Shown one piece after another: positions 13,405-26,110 of a DNA stretch of 46,650 nucleotides. The DNA comes from Ichthyophthirius multifiliis (lineage: Eukaryota > Ciliophora > Oligohymenophorea > Hymenostomatida): the NCBI RefSeq assembly GCF_000220395.1, contig NW_004087078.1:1994-48643 (forward strand), given 5' to 3'. A model generated the notes under the pieces. It made no database searches. It had not been told where the DNA came from and worked only from the letters and a program-made list of their open reading frames with translations. Made by a program: the position numbers and the translations under genes. The first letter of the stretch is position 1. The number at the start of each line of letters is the position of its first letter.

Positions 13405-14203
13405 ATGAATCAAAAAAGAAAAGCTATTCGACGAAAACAAAAAGAAATTGTTCGCGAATTTAACTGTGAATATGAAAATTGTTAAAAAAAATACGGAACA
13501 AACGCAGCTTTATACACCCATATGAAAAAAAAGCATGAGACCTAAGATAAAAATAAAAAATATAAACCAAATCCTGATTAACCTAAATCCGGAATTAAAA
13601 AAGGCAGACCTTTATGTACATTATAAGAAGGCGACTAAATATTCGAAAATTTTAATACTGAAAATATATAGGATGAGAGCAAAATAAACGTAATATTTCT
13701 TATATTAATAATATTTTTATTTCTTTTAAAAAAAGACTATTAAAATATGGAGTGATAGTGATTTTATTAATTTAATACATACAATAGGTGTATATGGGGA
13801 TACAGATGATAAGAATTTCTTTGTAAATGATATTGATGATAATAACTAGCCTATAAACGAATAATAAATTGATTATTTATGTGATTTTATTTAATAAAAA
13901 TTTCGAAATTTAAATAATTTTGTTGCCAAAAATGAGATTAAATAGCTTTTAATAAAGGCCTCTTAATTTTGGAAAAAAGATGCTTAAAATGAATTACATT
14001 TTATTATTTTATATAGTTTAATTTTTTAAGGAGAAAATGTGAAAAATTTAATTTAATTTGTTGATAATAAAGATAATTAAGTATATTATGAAAAATAATT
14101 TAATGGGTTTGATAATATTAATAATATTATTAACTAAAAAGGAAAAGAAGAATTTATTTAATTTGTTTAGAGTATTCATAATAATTTAAAAAGGAAATTG
14201 TGA
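13405..14203 (+). CDS. small C2H2 zinc-finger protein (250 aa)
   Basis: Two exons, 13405-13689 and 13736-14203, with a 46-nt GT...AG intron in phase 0. All lengths close without correction. A single C2H2 finger sits near the N-terminus: Cys21, Cys26, His39 and His44, with core CEYENCQKKYG (C-X4-C-X12-H-X4-H). It is flanked by a very basic stretch (QKRKAIRRKQK) and by GIKKGRP, resembling an AT-hook-like GRP core. The rest is acidic and Asn/Gln-rich with no recognised domain. A nucleic-acid-binding role is inferred from the finger and the basic flanks; the target is unknown. The Lys-rich linker KKKH fits DNA or RNA contact. Confidence 0.85.
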
Positions 14204-14487
14204 ATATTTTTTTTTCGGGATATAAAAATATATTAAATACTATATTTTAATTAATATTTACATAAAATAGAATATAATTTTTATATAATAATTTTTACTT
14301 TTTAATATTATATTCTTATTTATATATATATAGTTTTTTTGTTTTTTTTAAATACTTTTTTATTTAAATTTATTAATAAAAAATACAAACATTTTTAGCA
14401 ATTTTTTATAAATTTAACAATATATTTTTATTAGAAGAATAAAATTATTTATATTTTAATTTCAAAATTCTATATAACTTAAAATAG

Positions 14488-15705
14488 ATGTTTATAAGAA
14501 TTAATTTAAAATAAAAACTTATTATCTTTAGTTAAATACTAATTCATTTATTTTTATTGTTAAATTAAGCAAAATTATATAAAAGAAATAGTTTTTTTCA
14601 AAAAAAAGAAATTAATTTAAAAAAAGGAAAATTCTTCTTAAGTATTTTTAATTAATAAATCTTTAATATAATAACTAATAAGTTATTTTATATAGAAATA
14701 GAAAAATAATTTTATTTTATTTATAAAATAAATTACAAGAATTAAGGTTTTTATTCTTTTATTAATTTAAAAACTAAAAAGAAAAAAAAGAGTAATTGAG
14801 ATTTTAAATTATTATAGATTTTACACTCTAATTTTATTTAATATTTTGATAATGAGTATATTAAATATTTTGAAATGAAATAAATTTGCAGAATAATAAC
14901 GATAAAAGAATGCTTTTTTTTGGAAAATAAATAATCGAAGTTATTTTTAAAAGAAAAAAAAGTCAAAATTATAGAAAAAAAAAAAAAAATATTAAAAACA
15001 ATTAAAGTAAGTAACTAATATAAAAATCAATATTATTAATATCATATATAATATATTATATATAAAGGAATATTTTTATTAAAAATATATATATATATTT
15101 CTTCTATATTCATTGTTAATTATTTTCTAAAAAAAATATAGTAAAAACAATCCATATAGACTATAATGTTTAAAGGATAAGTTTTTTCTTCAAAAAATTA
15201 AAATTAACAAAGTATATATTTAATATTACTTTTGAAATCGAAAACACAATATAGATTTATAATTATGATCCTAAAATTTATTAAAACCTTTTTATAGATA
15301 ATATATAAAGTATTTTGTAATAAAATTTAAGAATTAAACACAATTTTATAAATTAAATGTAAAAAAAAAATATTAAATTAAATTTAATATTATTAACTTT
15401 TTTTCAAATAATTAATTATATAATCTTAATAATTAATATAAAAATAATTTTTTTTTTTTTTTATAAAAAAATAAACTAAAATAATATTAAATATATATTC
15501 AAACGCCTTACACTTAGAAATATTACAAAACTTTAGTTTTTTTAAGGGATTTAATTAAGAAATATTTATAGAAGATAAATACTATAAACCTGATAATTTT
15601 TATATAAATAGAATTATAAATAAAAGATTATTTGTATTAATATTAATATATTATAATAATTTTTAATTAAAGCAAAAAGATTTTATAAATAATTAAATAT
15701 TTTGA
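14488..15705 (+). pseudogene. possible decaying or unresolved multi-exon gene
   Basis: Fragments look coding and join by splice phase. A block from 14,814 (ILHSNFIQYFDNEYIKYFEM) runs to a strong donor GTAAGT at about 15,007. It joins in phase to NNPYRLQCLKDKFFLQ, then IYNYDPKIYQNLFIDN, then NFSFFKGFNQEIFIEDKYY and YKPDNFYINR, with a last intron at 15634-15672. A 5' open stretch from ATG 14488 leads in but is separated by an in-frame TGA near 14,798. The same frame continues after TGA 15703-15705, interrupted by further TGAs. No family was recognised. In sequence this AT-rich, chance frames also look like N/K/I/Y-rich protein, so this may be a relic, a gene with missed introns, or noise. Confidence 0.3.
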
Positions 15706-16087
15706 AGATTTTATTTATTTATAGATGATGAGCTTTCTAAAAAGTCAACATAATGAAATTTCTTTTTAAATATATTATATTTTTATAATGAATTATAAAA
15801 TAATAAACTATTATATGTGAAAAATAGAAACTAGTGAATAAAATAAATAAATAATATATAAATAAATAAAATAAAGAAAGAAACTCTATTTGATTATTAT
15901 ATTGAATATAAAATAAAAATCATATTAATATAGAAGATATAGGATAACATAATTTACGAATAAAAAAAAAAAATTGGAAAATTATTTTTTAAGAAAATAC
16001 TAGAAGTTTTTTTTGTTAACAAAAAAAATAAAAAAATATGATATTAAATAAAACTAAAAATATTAATTTTTTTCATATAAAATAATA
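15706..16087. other. AT-rich spacer with open but TGA-interrupted frame
   Basis: One plus-strand frame stays free of TGA for long stretches and yields Lys/Asn/Ile-rich sequence, but several TGAs break it and no motif is recognisable. Treated as noncoding. Confidence 0.5.
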
Positions 16088-16828
16088 TCATAAATTTTAG
16101 TTTAAATTTGAAACACCTTTAAATTAATAAAAATCATGAACTTTTGTAAAATCTTGTCTTTCACTAATGTCAATGTTAGGAGATAAAGGAAAATTATTTA
16201 AACCAATTGATATTTAACTATCCTTTATCCGAGCCTATTTACTTAAATTATTATTAACGACTATATTATTAGAAGAGTATTCGGTATGATTGTTTATTTT
16301 TAAACAATTTATTTATTTATTATTAGTATTATTTTCTATATAATTACTTGCAGTATCATCAAAATATTAAAGTATTTTCGGATCTAGCATATCCAATAAT
16401 TTTTAATCTATAGTATTTTTATCTTATTTAGTTTTTAATTTTAAAAAAGATTAATATCCATCAACTGCTTTTTATATGTGAGTTCTTTTGTCCATAAAAA
16501 TAAACTCATTTATTTCTCTTTGCGTTTTTTAGTTTTCATCTTTTTATATAAATATGTTCTCATTTTTTATCAATGGCCTTGGTAAATAGCTAAATAATTT
16601 TATCTAATCAGGATCTAATATTAACATTTTTAATTTATCAACCTCTAAGAGCTTATTTATAATATATAATATATCTAAATGATCATTTAGAAGATTTAAA
16701 GAATATTCTATTTTTTATTTTTTTTGTTTCAATTTTTTTTTACAAGGGCATAAATAATACATAATATAATCATATACATTTAATTATATATCGTTTTATG
16801 TGTACTTTTTATTTAATATTATTATGTA

Positions 16829-16873
<45 letters not shown>

Positions 16874-18555
16874 TTTTATCAAGAAAAAAATGAATAATAC
16901 ATTTTTCTCCGCCATTTTTATTTGTTAATGATTTTTTTTTTTTTTTTTTTAAAAAAAAAATTAGAAAATATAATATTAATTTTAAAAGTAATATCCTTTA
17001 TATATATTAATAAAGTTATTATAATTAATTGATTTTTTTTACATTTTTTTCAAATAAATTTTTTATTTTTTTATTTTTTTTTAGTATTAATAATATAAAC
17101 AAAAAAAATATTACTTAGATAATTTTTTCAGCTGCTTTTTATTGTTCCGCGTTAATTTTTTTTTAATTTTTATAATTTTTAATATAATTAGAAAGCGCTA
17201 AATTATGTGTTGACTTACATTTATCTATAATATTTTTATTTTTCTATTAATCCTATATATCTACGAATTCTTTATCTTTAATTATATCGACAAGTTTATC
17301 AATTTAATTCTAATTTTATTTATTATTACTTTCTCCTTCTACATTTTAGAAATTATAAACTTCATTTACAAGTCTTTTACTCAAATCAAGTTCATTTAAT
17401 GGCATAATGATTGTAATTCCAACAAAATCAAAGCATCTACAATCCCCGCAATATTAGCTAATATATCTTAAGGTTTTTTATATCTCCTATAATATCTAGA
17501 CTATTTTCCTTTCTCAAACCTAATTAGTAAAAAAAAAAAATTCTCGCTTTCTTTAGTAGATTATACTTATTCCGTTTAATAAGAATATACAGTATCCTTT
17601 AAATACTAAATATTATCGGTAATCAAACCATTGTCACTTTCTATATAAATATTTCTCATATATAAAACAATAGATTTAGACATATCATTTGATATTGGCC
17701 AGAATAAGTCTTTGGCGATATATTTGAATGGTTATTAGTAGTTTTTAGGGTCAATTAATTTATCAGTAAAATAAGATGCAAAAAATGATTTTTAAAGCTG
17801 TTTATTAATATATTCCTTATCTTTGCATACTATATTAGATTTTTCTTAATCACAAGCTCCTAAATATATTTCAATTACACCAAATTAGTCAGAAGAAAAA
17901 TCTCCTTCTATGTGCATTTATTAATCAGGATCAAAACAAAATAAATCATTTAAAAACGGAAGATTTTTAAAATAATCATCAACACCCTGTATCTAAATAT
18001 AAATATATATAAATATATTAAAATGTATATATATATAAATATATATATATATTTAAATATATATATATATATATACATATATATAATTATATTATTCTAT
18101 ATTTTTTTTTTTACAATAAAATGCTCTTGTTTACATCTTACAAGTTTTATTTCAGTATTTTTATATACTTATTCGTATTAATTTGTTGTTTTATTAAATA
18201 TTTTATATGATGTCTTTTAAAATGCTTTTACTTAATAAATGGAAGGATCTATATAATGTTCCCAGTTCAAATTTTATATTCCAAAAGCAAAGCTGAAAGT
18301 TTACGCGTTTATTTCGAATTTTTCAGGTTGGAAAACAGGTTCTTCTGACGTATTTGTTATAGGAGAAGTTTTTTCCCAAAGTTCTTTACCAAAAAAATAC
18401 GTGAAAAAAATAGCTGATGAATAGATTAATATAGAGAATACGCCTCCAAAGACAGTTTAGTGTATTTAGTTTTTTTAAAATTATAGGCTTATTTAAGAAC
18501 CGAATTTGTCGAATTTAGAAATTAATTCTTATGATTTTTAATATTATGAAATCAT
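16088..18555 (-). CDS. ciliate multi-pass membrane protein family (678 aa)
   Basis: Three exons, 18555-18115, 17992-17115 and 16804-16088, with introns of 122 and 310 nt. The N-terminus has ISKFDKFGSQISLQFQ followed by a hydrophobic segment (TVFGGVFSILIYSSAIFF, residues about 34-55). A large soluble domain contains IDPKNYQQPFKYIAKDLFW and a MRNIYIESDNG stretch. Then come RRYKKPQDILANIAGIVDAL and a second membrane segment around FVGITIIMPLNEL. The tail has YDYIMYYLCPC and LDPDQIKLFSYLPRPLI. I recognise this order (FGG near the start, DILANIGG, a cysteine pair, LPRP) from a large family of ciliate putative transmembrane proteins of unknown function. The frame needs one extra T at the 4-base run 17424-17427; with it the length is exactly 679 codons. 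Confidence 0.75.
16831..16868. repeat. (AT)n microsatellite within an intron
   Basis: About 19 AT units inside the 310-nt second intron (16805-17114) of the membrane-protein gene. Confidence 0.85.
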
Positions 18556-20247
18556 TTATTTTTATTAATATTTTTTTTATTAATTAAAATTATCTTTATT
18601 TCATATTTTCAATATGTTTTTTTTATTTTACAATCGTAATAATATATATTATAAATTTGATATTTAACATAATAAATAATATATAGATTAAATATTTTTA
18701 TAATTTTATTTATAATAAATTATTTATAAAAAAATATTTTTGTATTTTTTACATATTACAATAAAAAATTAATTATAAAAATAAATTAGTAAAATTATTA
18801 ATTCAAAAATTAAAAATAATTAAAATTGTTAATCTTTAAAGAAACTTTTTTTTAATAAATTTTATAATTAAATCTTCCTTTTCTTAAAAAAGTGTATATA
18901 AATCAAATCGCGAAGGATATAAAGCTTTCTAAAAATATAACATTAAAAAAATAGATTATAAAATATATTTAAAAAAATAAATTTGAAATCTTAAAATTTA
19001 CAACAAGAATCGAATTATTAAAAAAAGATTTATACAATATGTATAGTTAGATATAACATTTTTTAAAATAATATTAAGTTATTAATTAATATTTTATATT
19101 AATTAGTGTATTCTAAATAAAAAGAATATATAATGAAATAATTATATCATAATTCTTAAATAAAATAATGTTAATAGAATAATTATTTAGGAAAAAATCA
19201 AAAACATAGATATAAAAAATAAAATAATAAAGATTGATATTTATATAATGTATAAAAAAAATAAATTTAATTCAAAAAAAATTAAAATTTATAAAAAAAA
19301 AAAAACCAAAATATATAAAAAAAATATTATATAAAAAAAGATATAAAATAAAGATATATATATATATAAATATATATAAATTAATTTTTTTTTTATATAT
19401 TTTAAAATTAATTAATTTAATATTTTTCCTTTTATATTTATAAATTTTTTAATGTAAATGAATATAAATAATGTAATATATAGAAAATTTCATTTTTTTA
19501 ATAATTTTATTATAAAAAGTTAAATTCTATTAAACTGCATTAATAAATATATATTCTTAATATAAAATTATATTTGTTAATATTAACATTATTTTAAGAT
19601 AATATTTATAAAAAAAATATATTAATATATATATATAATTTTATACTATAATTTTCGATATTTATTAAATATAAACACAAATGCATATTCATATATTTGC
19701 AATTAATTTGTTAATTTATCTACCAAATATTTTTAAATGAGTATACTTTTAAATATATTTTATTTAAAAAGAAACCTATGTATATTAATTATTTAATTAT
19801 TATCTAATATTATTGTTGTTTTTTTGTTAATTTTTTATAAAGTTTTTTTTTATTATAGGTTGTAAGAATTTTATTATAATTTTCTTTTATCTCGAATAGA
19901 TATTTCAAATTTTTTGGCTTTAAAATATATCATTATATTTTATGTGAAATAAAAATTTAAACAAAATTTTGTTAAGTTTAAAAAGAAAATCATATTTATT
20001 TATGTAAAAATTTTTATAATTGGTATAAAAATATTTCTATAATTTAATATATGTATTATCGATATTTTTTTTTTTAAATGAATATTAAATATAAATTATT
20101 TACTTTAAATATATTTTTTTTTTCTTATTTTTAATTAAAATATTATTAATTAATTATTTTTAAAAAATAAAAAAAAATTAATATTGAAATTCATATTAAA
20201 AAAAAGTTCTATACTCAAAATTTATTAATATAAATAATACAAAAAAT
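18556..20247. other. AT-rich divergent intergenic region
   Basis: Lies between the start codons of two divergent genes. One plus-strand stretch (about 18,895-19,240) is open in more than one frame and has slightly higher GC at its left end (SNREGYKAFQKYN). It has no start, no motif and no consistent frame, so I do not call a gene. Confidence 0.55.
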
Positions 20248-23200
20248 ATGAAAGCAAAAAGTGGAGAAAATTCATAATTAACATAATTTATAATATCAAA
20301 GCCAACACCTTCATATAATAATGTTTACATATAAAGTTAATGTCGTCCCCAAACATCAAAATATATGAAAAGTCCATATATAAGTTATAAAAAAAATAAT
20401 GAATTTGACTAAATAAAGCCTTCATATATGTCATTTGATAAAGTTTTTTTTTTAAATAAAAAAAAATATATAAAATAATTTAAAAGGAAAAAATAATAGA
20501 AGATCTTATGTTAAAAAAAAACGAAACAAACGAATTAAAAGTCGAAAATTAGAATTTTAAATCGCGATGTGAAAATCTTACTAGGAAAGTTGAAAAATAC
20601 GAAAAAATAATTTAAGATTATTAGCTGGCTAATAATAATTATTCCTAAAATAATTAAGGAAGTCTTTTTCTTAATTTAAAGAAAGTTATTGCGGAATAAA
20701 AGAATGAAATTTAATCAAAAAACAATGAATTATTAGTTGTTAAAAAGGCGATTAAATACACACAGTTTTAAGAATTAAATATTGAAAAAAATGCACTTTT
20801 TGAAGAGACTTAAAGATTGAGAAAAATGCTTGAAAAGTTTAAAAAAAATTTAAAAGTAAATGAGAGTTAAGACTATATAATGGAAAGTTTAAAAAAAGAA
20901 AATTCAGAAATGAATTCTTAGTTAATCCTATATGAGAATAAAATTAATTTTTTTGAAAATAAAATTAATGAGGTTAATAGAGAGTTATAATAATAATAAT
21001 CTAATATAAAAATGTTAAAAAATCTCTAAACGACAAGGAAAACTAAATAGAGCTACTTAAGCAAAGCCAAAATAATTAAATATAAAAAAAAATTATTAAA
21101 TAAAATTCTTAATTGAAATTCTCGTATAAATAATTATTATCACAAAGTTAAAACTAAAAGGAAACTTAATAAAAATAAATACAGGAAATAGATATTTAAA
21201 AAGTAAAAAAAATTACTTTTAGTGAAATTTACATGACTGCCTATTATATTAGATTTAATTTAATATCTAAAAAAATACCTTATGAATAAATTTTTTAGAA
21301 GGTTTTATTTTAAAAAGGCTATGCTAATTAAATGGAACTTAAATAATTATTTAAAAAGTATAAAAACAAAACAAATAAATAATCTAAATAATTTTTTTTT
21401 AAATAAAAGTGAACTTTTTAATATATAAAATGAAGAAGAATTAATAAATTTAGTTCGGTTTTTTATAGAATTTGATGAAAAAGAAAACGAAATAATTCAA
21501 AAACCGAATAAATAATGTACAAATAAAACAATATAGGATGTTTTCGAAAATATAATATAATAATACAATATTTAAAAAATATAAGATAATAGTAAAAAAA
21601 TAGAAAAATATATAAATAGTTTGTTTTAAAGTGAGAAAGGTAGTTTAATTTTGGAATACTTGGAAAAAAAATAAGAAAATGGAAAAATAAAATTTTTAGA
21701 TATTGATGATGTCCTTTAGAAATTTAATTCGAGTCTGAATATAGAAGAAGTTGATTATATTATATCAAAATTATTTGAAAAAAATTCTAAAATGAATTTA
21801 AATTAAATTGATTTAGAAGATTTGAAAGAGTTGATTTCAGAATAAAAAGAAGCTGAAGAAAAAGAAGAAAATGAAGAAAATGAAGAAAATGAAGGAGATG
21901 AGTATATTTAGGATTTTGAAGAAAATTATACAGAAGAAGACTAATATGAAAATTATAATAAAGAAGAAGAAAAAAAGTAAAAGTTGATTGAAGAATAAAG
22001 AAAAAAAGAAAAATATGAGAAGAAACTTATAGAAGAATTTGAGGAAAAATAAAATGAATAGGTTGAAAAACAAATAAAAAAAGAAGAAGAAAGAAAATAA
22101 AAAGAAGAAGATGAAAAAAAATAGAAATAAAAAATATAAAAATATAAATAAGAAGAAAAATTGAAAGAAGAAGAACGAAGAAAATTAATAAAAGATAATG
22201 AAAAAAAATTGTAAGAAAAATTAAAAGAAGAAAAAGAAATAAAAATAATTGAAAAAGAAGAAAAAATAAGAAAAAAAATTGAAGAAAAAGAAAGAAAAAA
22301 AGAAGAAGAAAATCAAAAAAAAAAATAAGAAGAAGAATATTAAAGAAAAAAACAAAAAGAAGAATAAAGGAAAAAATAAGAATAAGAAGAATATCAAAGG
22401 TAAAAATAAAAAGAAGAAGAATATCAAAGAAAAAAATAAGAAGAAGAAGAAGAAGAATTTTAAAGAAAAAAATAAGAAGAATATTAACGAAAAAAATAAG
22501 AAGAAGAATATCAACGAAAAAAATAAGAAGAAGAAGAATATTAAAGAAAAAGATAAGAAGAATATCAACGAAAAAAATAAGAAGAAGAATATCAAAGAAA
22601 AAATAAGAAGAAGAAGAATATTAACGAAAAAAATAAGAAGAAGAATATTAAAGAAGAAAATAAGAAGAATATTAACGAAAAAATAAGAAGAAGAATATCA
22701 ACGAAAAAAATAATAATAAGAAGAAGAATATCAACGAAAAAAATAAGAAGAAGAATATTAAAGAAGAAAATAAGAAGAATATTAACGAAAAAAATAAGAA
22801 GAAGAATATCAACGAAAAAAATAAGAAGAAGAAGAAGAATATTAAAGAAGAAAATAAGAAGAATATCAACAAAAAAAATAAGAGGAAGAATATCAAAGAA
22901 AAAAATAAGAAGAAGAAAAAGAATATCAAAGAAAAAAATAAGAAGAAGAGGAATATCAAATATAAATATAAGAAGAAGAAGAATATTAAAGAAAAAAATA
23001 AGAATAAGAAAAAGAATATCAAAGAAAAAAATAAGAAGAAGAGGAATATCAAATACAAATATAAGAAGAAGAAGAAGAATATAAAGAATAAAAAATAAGA
23101 AGAAGAAGAATACCAAAGAAAAATATAAGAAGAAGAATATTAAAGAAAAGAATAAGAAAAAGAATATCAAAGAAAAAAATAAGAAGAAGAAGAATATCAA

Positions 23201-25944
23201 ATATAATTATAAGAAGAAGAAGAATATAAAAGAATAAAAAAATAAGAAGAAGAAGAATACCAAAGAAAAATATAAGAAGAAGAATATTAAAGAAAAGAAT
23301 AAGAAAAAGAATATCAAAGAAAAAAATAAGAAGAAGAAGAATATCAAATATAAATATAAGAAGAAGAAGAATATCAAAGAATAAAAAAATAAGAAGAAGA
23401 AGAATATCAAATATAATTATAAGAAGAAGAATACCAAAGAAAAATATAAGAAGAAGAATATTAAAGAAAAGAATAAGAAGAAGAATATCAAAGGAAAAAA
23501 TAAGAAGAAGAAGAATATCAAATATAAATATAAGAAGAAGAAGAATATCAAAGAATAAAATAAGAAGAAGAAGAATATCGTAGATAAATTTAAGAAGAAG
23601 AAGAATATCTAAGAAAAAAAAAATAAGCAGAAGAAGAAGAATATTTAGGAAAAAAATAAGAAGAAGAAGAATATCAAATAAATATATAAGAAGAAGAAAA
23701 AGAATACCAAAGAATAAAATAAGAAGAAGAAGAATATCGTAGATAAATTTAAGAAGAAGAAGAATATCTAAGAAAAAAAAAATAAGAAGAAGAAGAAGAA
23801 TATTTAGGAAAAAAATAAGAAGAAGAAGAATATCAAATATAAATATAAGAAGAAGAATATAAAAGAAAAACCTAAGAAGAATATCAACGAAAAAAATAAG
23901 AAGAAGAATAATAATATCAAAAGAAAATATAAGAAGAAGAATATCAAAGAAAAATAAAATAAAAAGAAGAAGAATATCAAAGAATAAAAGAAGAAGAAGA
24001 AGAATATAAAATATAAATATAAGAAGAAGAAAAACAAAAATATCAACAAAAAAAATAAGAAGAAGAATATCAAATATAAATATAAGAAGAAGAAGAATAT
24101 CAAAGAATAAAAAAATAGGAATAAAAAGAAGAAGAAGAATAATACCAAAGAAAAATATAAGAAGAAGAATATTAACGAAAAAAATAAGAAGAAGAAGAAT
24201 ATCAAAGATAAATATAAGAAGAAGAAGAAGAATGTTAACGTAAAAAATAAGAAGAATATCAAAGAAAAACATAAGAAGAATATCAAAGGAAAAAATAAGA
24301 AGAAGAAGAATATCAAATATAAATATAAGAAGAAGAAGAATATCAAAAAATAGAATAAGAAGAAGAAGAATATCAAAGATATATATAAGAAGAAGAAGAA
24401 GAATATCAACTAAAAAAATAAGAAGAAGAATATCAAAGTAAAAAATAAGAAGAAGAAAAAGAATATCAAAGAAAAAATAAGATGAAGAATATCAACGAAA
24501 AAAATAAGAAGAAGAATATCAACATAAAAAATAACAAGAAGAAGAATATTAAAGAAAAAATCACAAGAATAAGAATATCAAAGAATAAAATAAGAAGAAG
24601 AATATCAAAAATAAATATAAGAAGAAGAAGAAGATTAACGAATAAAACAAAAAGATGAAGGCATAAAAAGTATTAAAGAAGATGTTTAAAAAGAAATATA
24701 TTTTTTAAAAAAAGAAGAAGCTGTTTTAATATAAAAAGAGGAGGTCTAAAAAATTATGGAAAAAAAAAAGAATGAAAAAGAAGAATCAGAACAAACAGCT
24801 ATAATTATATAAAAAAAATAAAAATAATAAGTTAAATAGATTTAGGATGAAATAAAAAAAGATTAAGAATAAAGCGAATAAGAAGAAGAAGCTTAAAAAA
24901 AAATAAGCGAGAATACATAAGAATATATAAGTGAAAAAATAAAAGAAAACTTAGATGAAATAAAAGAGAACATGTACGAAGATTTTAAATTAAATGAAGA
25001 AGAGGAAGAAGCTGCTTTGAGAATCTAAATTGCATATAAAAATAAATAAGAAAAGAAAAAACAAAAATAAGAAGCCAAAAAAATACTTGAATAAAAAAAA
25101 AAAGAAAAAAAAGAATAAGAAGAAGCCGATTTAATGATATAAAAAGAATATTAAAAAGAACAATAAAAAAAAAGTTATAAAGAAGAAGAAAAAAATATTT
25201 AAGAAAAAAAAAAATAAGAAAAAAATGAAAATGAGGCTGCTATTAAAATTTAAAAAAAATACCATAAAATACAAAAAATGAAAGAACTTAAAGAAGAAGG
25301 AGCTAAGATTTTGAAAGAATAAAAAATTAAAATTTAAAAAGAAAAAGAGTAAAAATAAAAATAAGATGAAAAATAAAAATAAGAGCAAGAAGAAATTATT
25401 GATATAGATTTAAATGATCCTGGTGTATAAAAAACTACTGATATGATGTAAAAAAAATTTAGATTTAATTAAAAGTTAAAAAAAGAATAATAATTAAATA
25501 ATTAGAATAAAAAATAATATGTTGATTAATTAAAAAAATAAACTGAAGATTTATAATTTGGAAAACACAATGAAGATTTATAATATGAAAAATAAAATGA
25601 AGATATATAATAATAAAAAAAAGCTGAAAAAGTAAATGAAAATTAAATTTAGAAAGATAATATGTTTTAAATTAAAGAAATAGATAGAAAAAATTCGAAA
25701 TAATAAAACTAAATAAATGAGGAATTATTGTAAATATATATATTTTTAAATTTAAATAAATATATTTATATTTATTTAAATTAAATAGATATGATGAAGA
25801 ATTTACTGTTGAAAATAATACTTATTAAGATGATATATCAAAAGAACTTATTGTATTTTTTTAAATATATTTATATAATTATTAATAAACATAAAAAAGG
25901 AAGATAATTTATAATATGATGAAATTTCAAATAATGAAATATGA
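20248..25944 (+). CDS. EF-hand and IQ-motif coiled-coil protein with long QEEEYQRKK repeat (about 1,850 aa)
   Basis: Four exons: 20248-20442, 20487-25729, 25789-25852 and 25900-25944, all joining in phase. After a Ser/Tyr/Pro-rich leader comes a coiled coil, then a degenerate EF-hand pair (about 21,650-21,830) with ENGKIKFLDIDDVLQKF and EKNSKMNLNQIDLEDL. A Glu-rich stretch leads to the repeat array (22,290-24,640). At least two clear IQ motifs follow (AALRIQIAYKNKQ, AAIKIQKKYHKIQ) plus weaker ones (TAIIIQKKQ, ADLMIQKEYQ). The layout suggests a calcium- and calmodulin-responsive structural protein of cortex, basal body or cilium, which is inference. The coding frame needs an added A at 21017-21022, a length change in the nine-T run 21392-21400, and five small changes in the array. 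Together they sum to a multiple of three. Confidence 0.75.
22290..24640 (+). repeat. degenerate tandem array encoding EEEEYQRKKQ-type units
   Basis: Roughly 70-80 units of 24-36 bp built on GAAGAAGAATATCAAAG plus an A-run and TAAG. In the main frame they give EEEYQRKKQ, mixed with EEEEYQIQIQ and EEYQRIKKQ variants in a loose higher-order pattern. No unit contains TGA in any plus-strand frame. Length differences of one or two bases appear near 22,588-22,593, 22,679-22,683, 23,080-23,096, 24,472-24,477 and 24,555-24,560. Confidence 0.9.
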
Positions 25945-26110
25945 ATATAATACATATATAATATATTTATTTATTAATATATATATATATATATATATAC
26001 ATATATATAATTATATTAATTTATTAATAATTGTTTTTTTTTTTTTTTTCAAAATATTTTTAAAAACAATAAAAATGGATATATTTTTGCTTATTACTTA
26101 TATAAAATCC

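Noticed and set aside
14488-16087. TGA read as tryptophan to join the doubtful frame
   Set aside because: Every confident gene uses TGA as stop, and the spacing of TGAs here is about what chance would give in AT-rich noncoding DNA.
18895-19240. Plus-strand stretch open in two frames
   Set aside because: No start codon, no consistent frame, no recognisable motif; kept only as a note in the spacer entry.
23049-24272. Long minus-strand open frame of Ile/Leu/Phe repeats opposite the charged array
   Set aside because: It is the reverse complement of a repeat without TGA-forming triplets in that frame; composition is pure low-complexity and the plus strand has flanking coiled-coil, EF-hand and IQ regions.
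22290-24640. Regular repeats that might suggest a CRISPR array
   Set aside because: Units are contiguous, variable in length and translate to a charged rod; there are no unique spacers and the host is a eukaryote.
25131-25388. Minus-strand Phe/Leu-rich frame
   Set aside because: Antisense of the IQ-motif region of the EF-hand protein.
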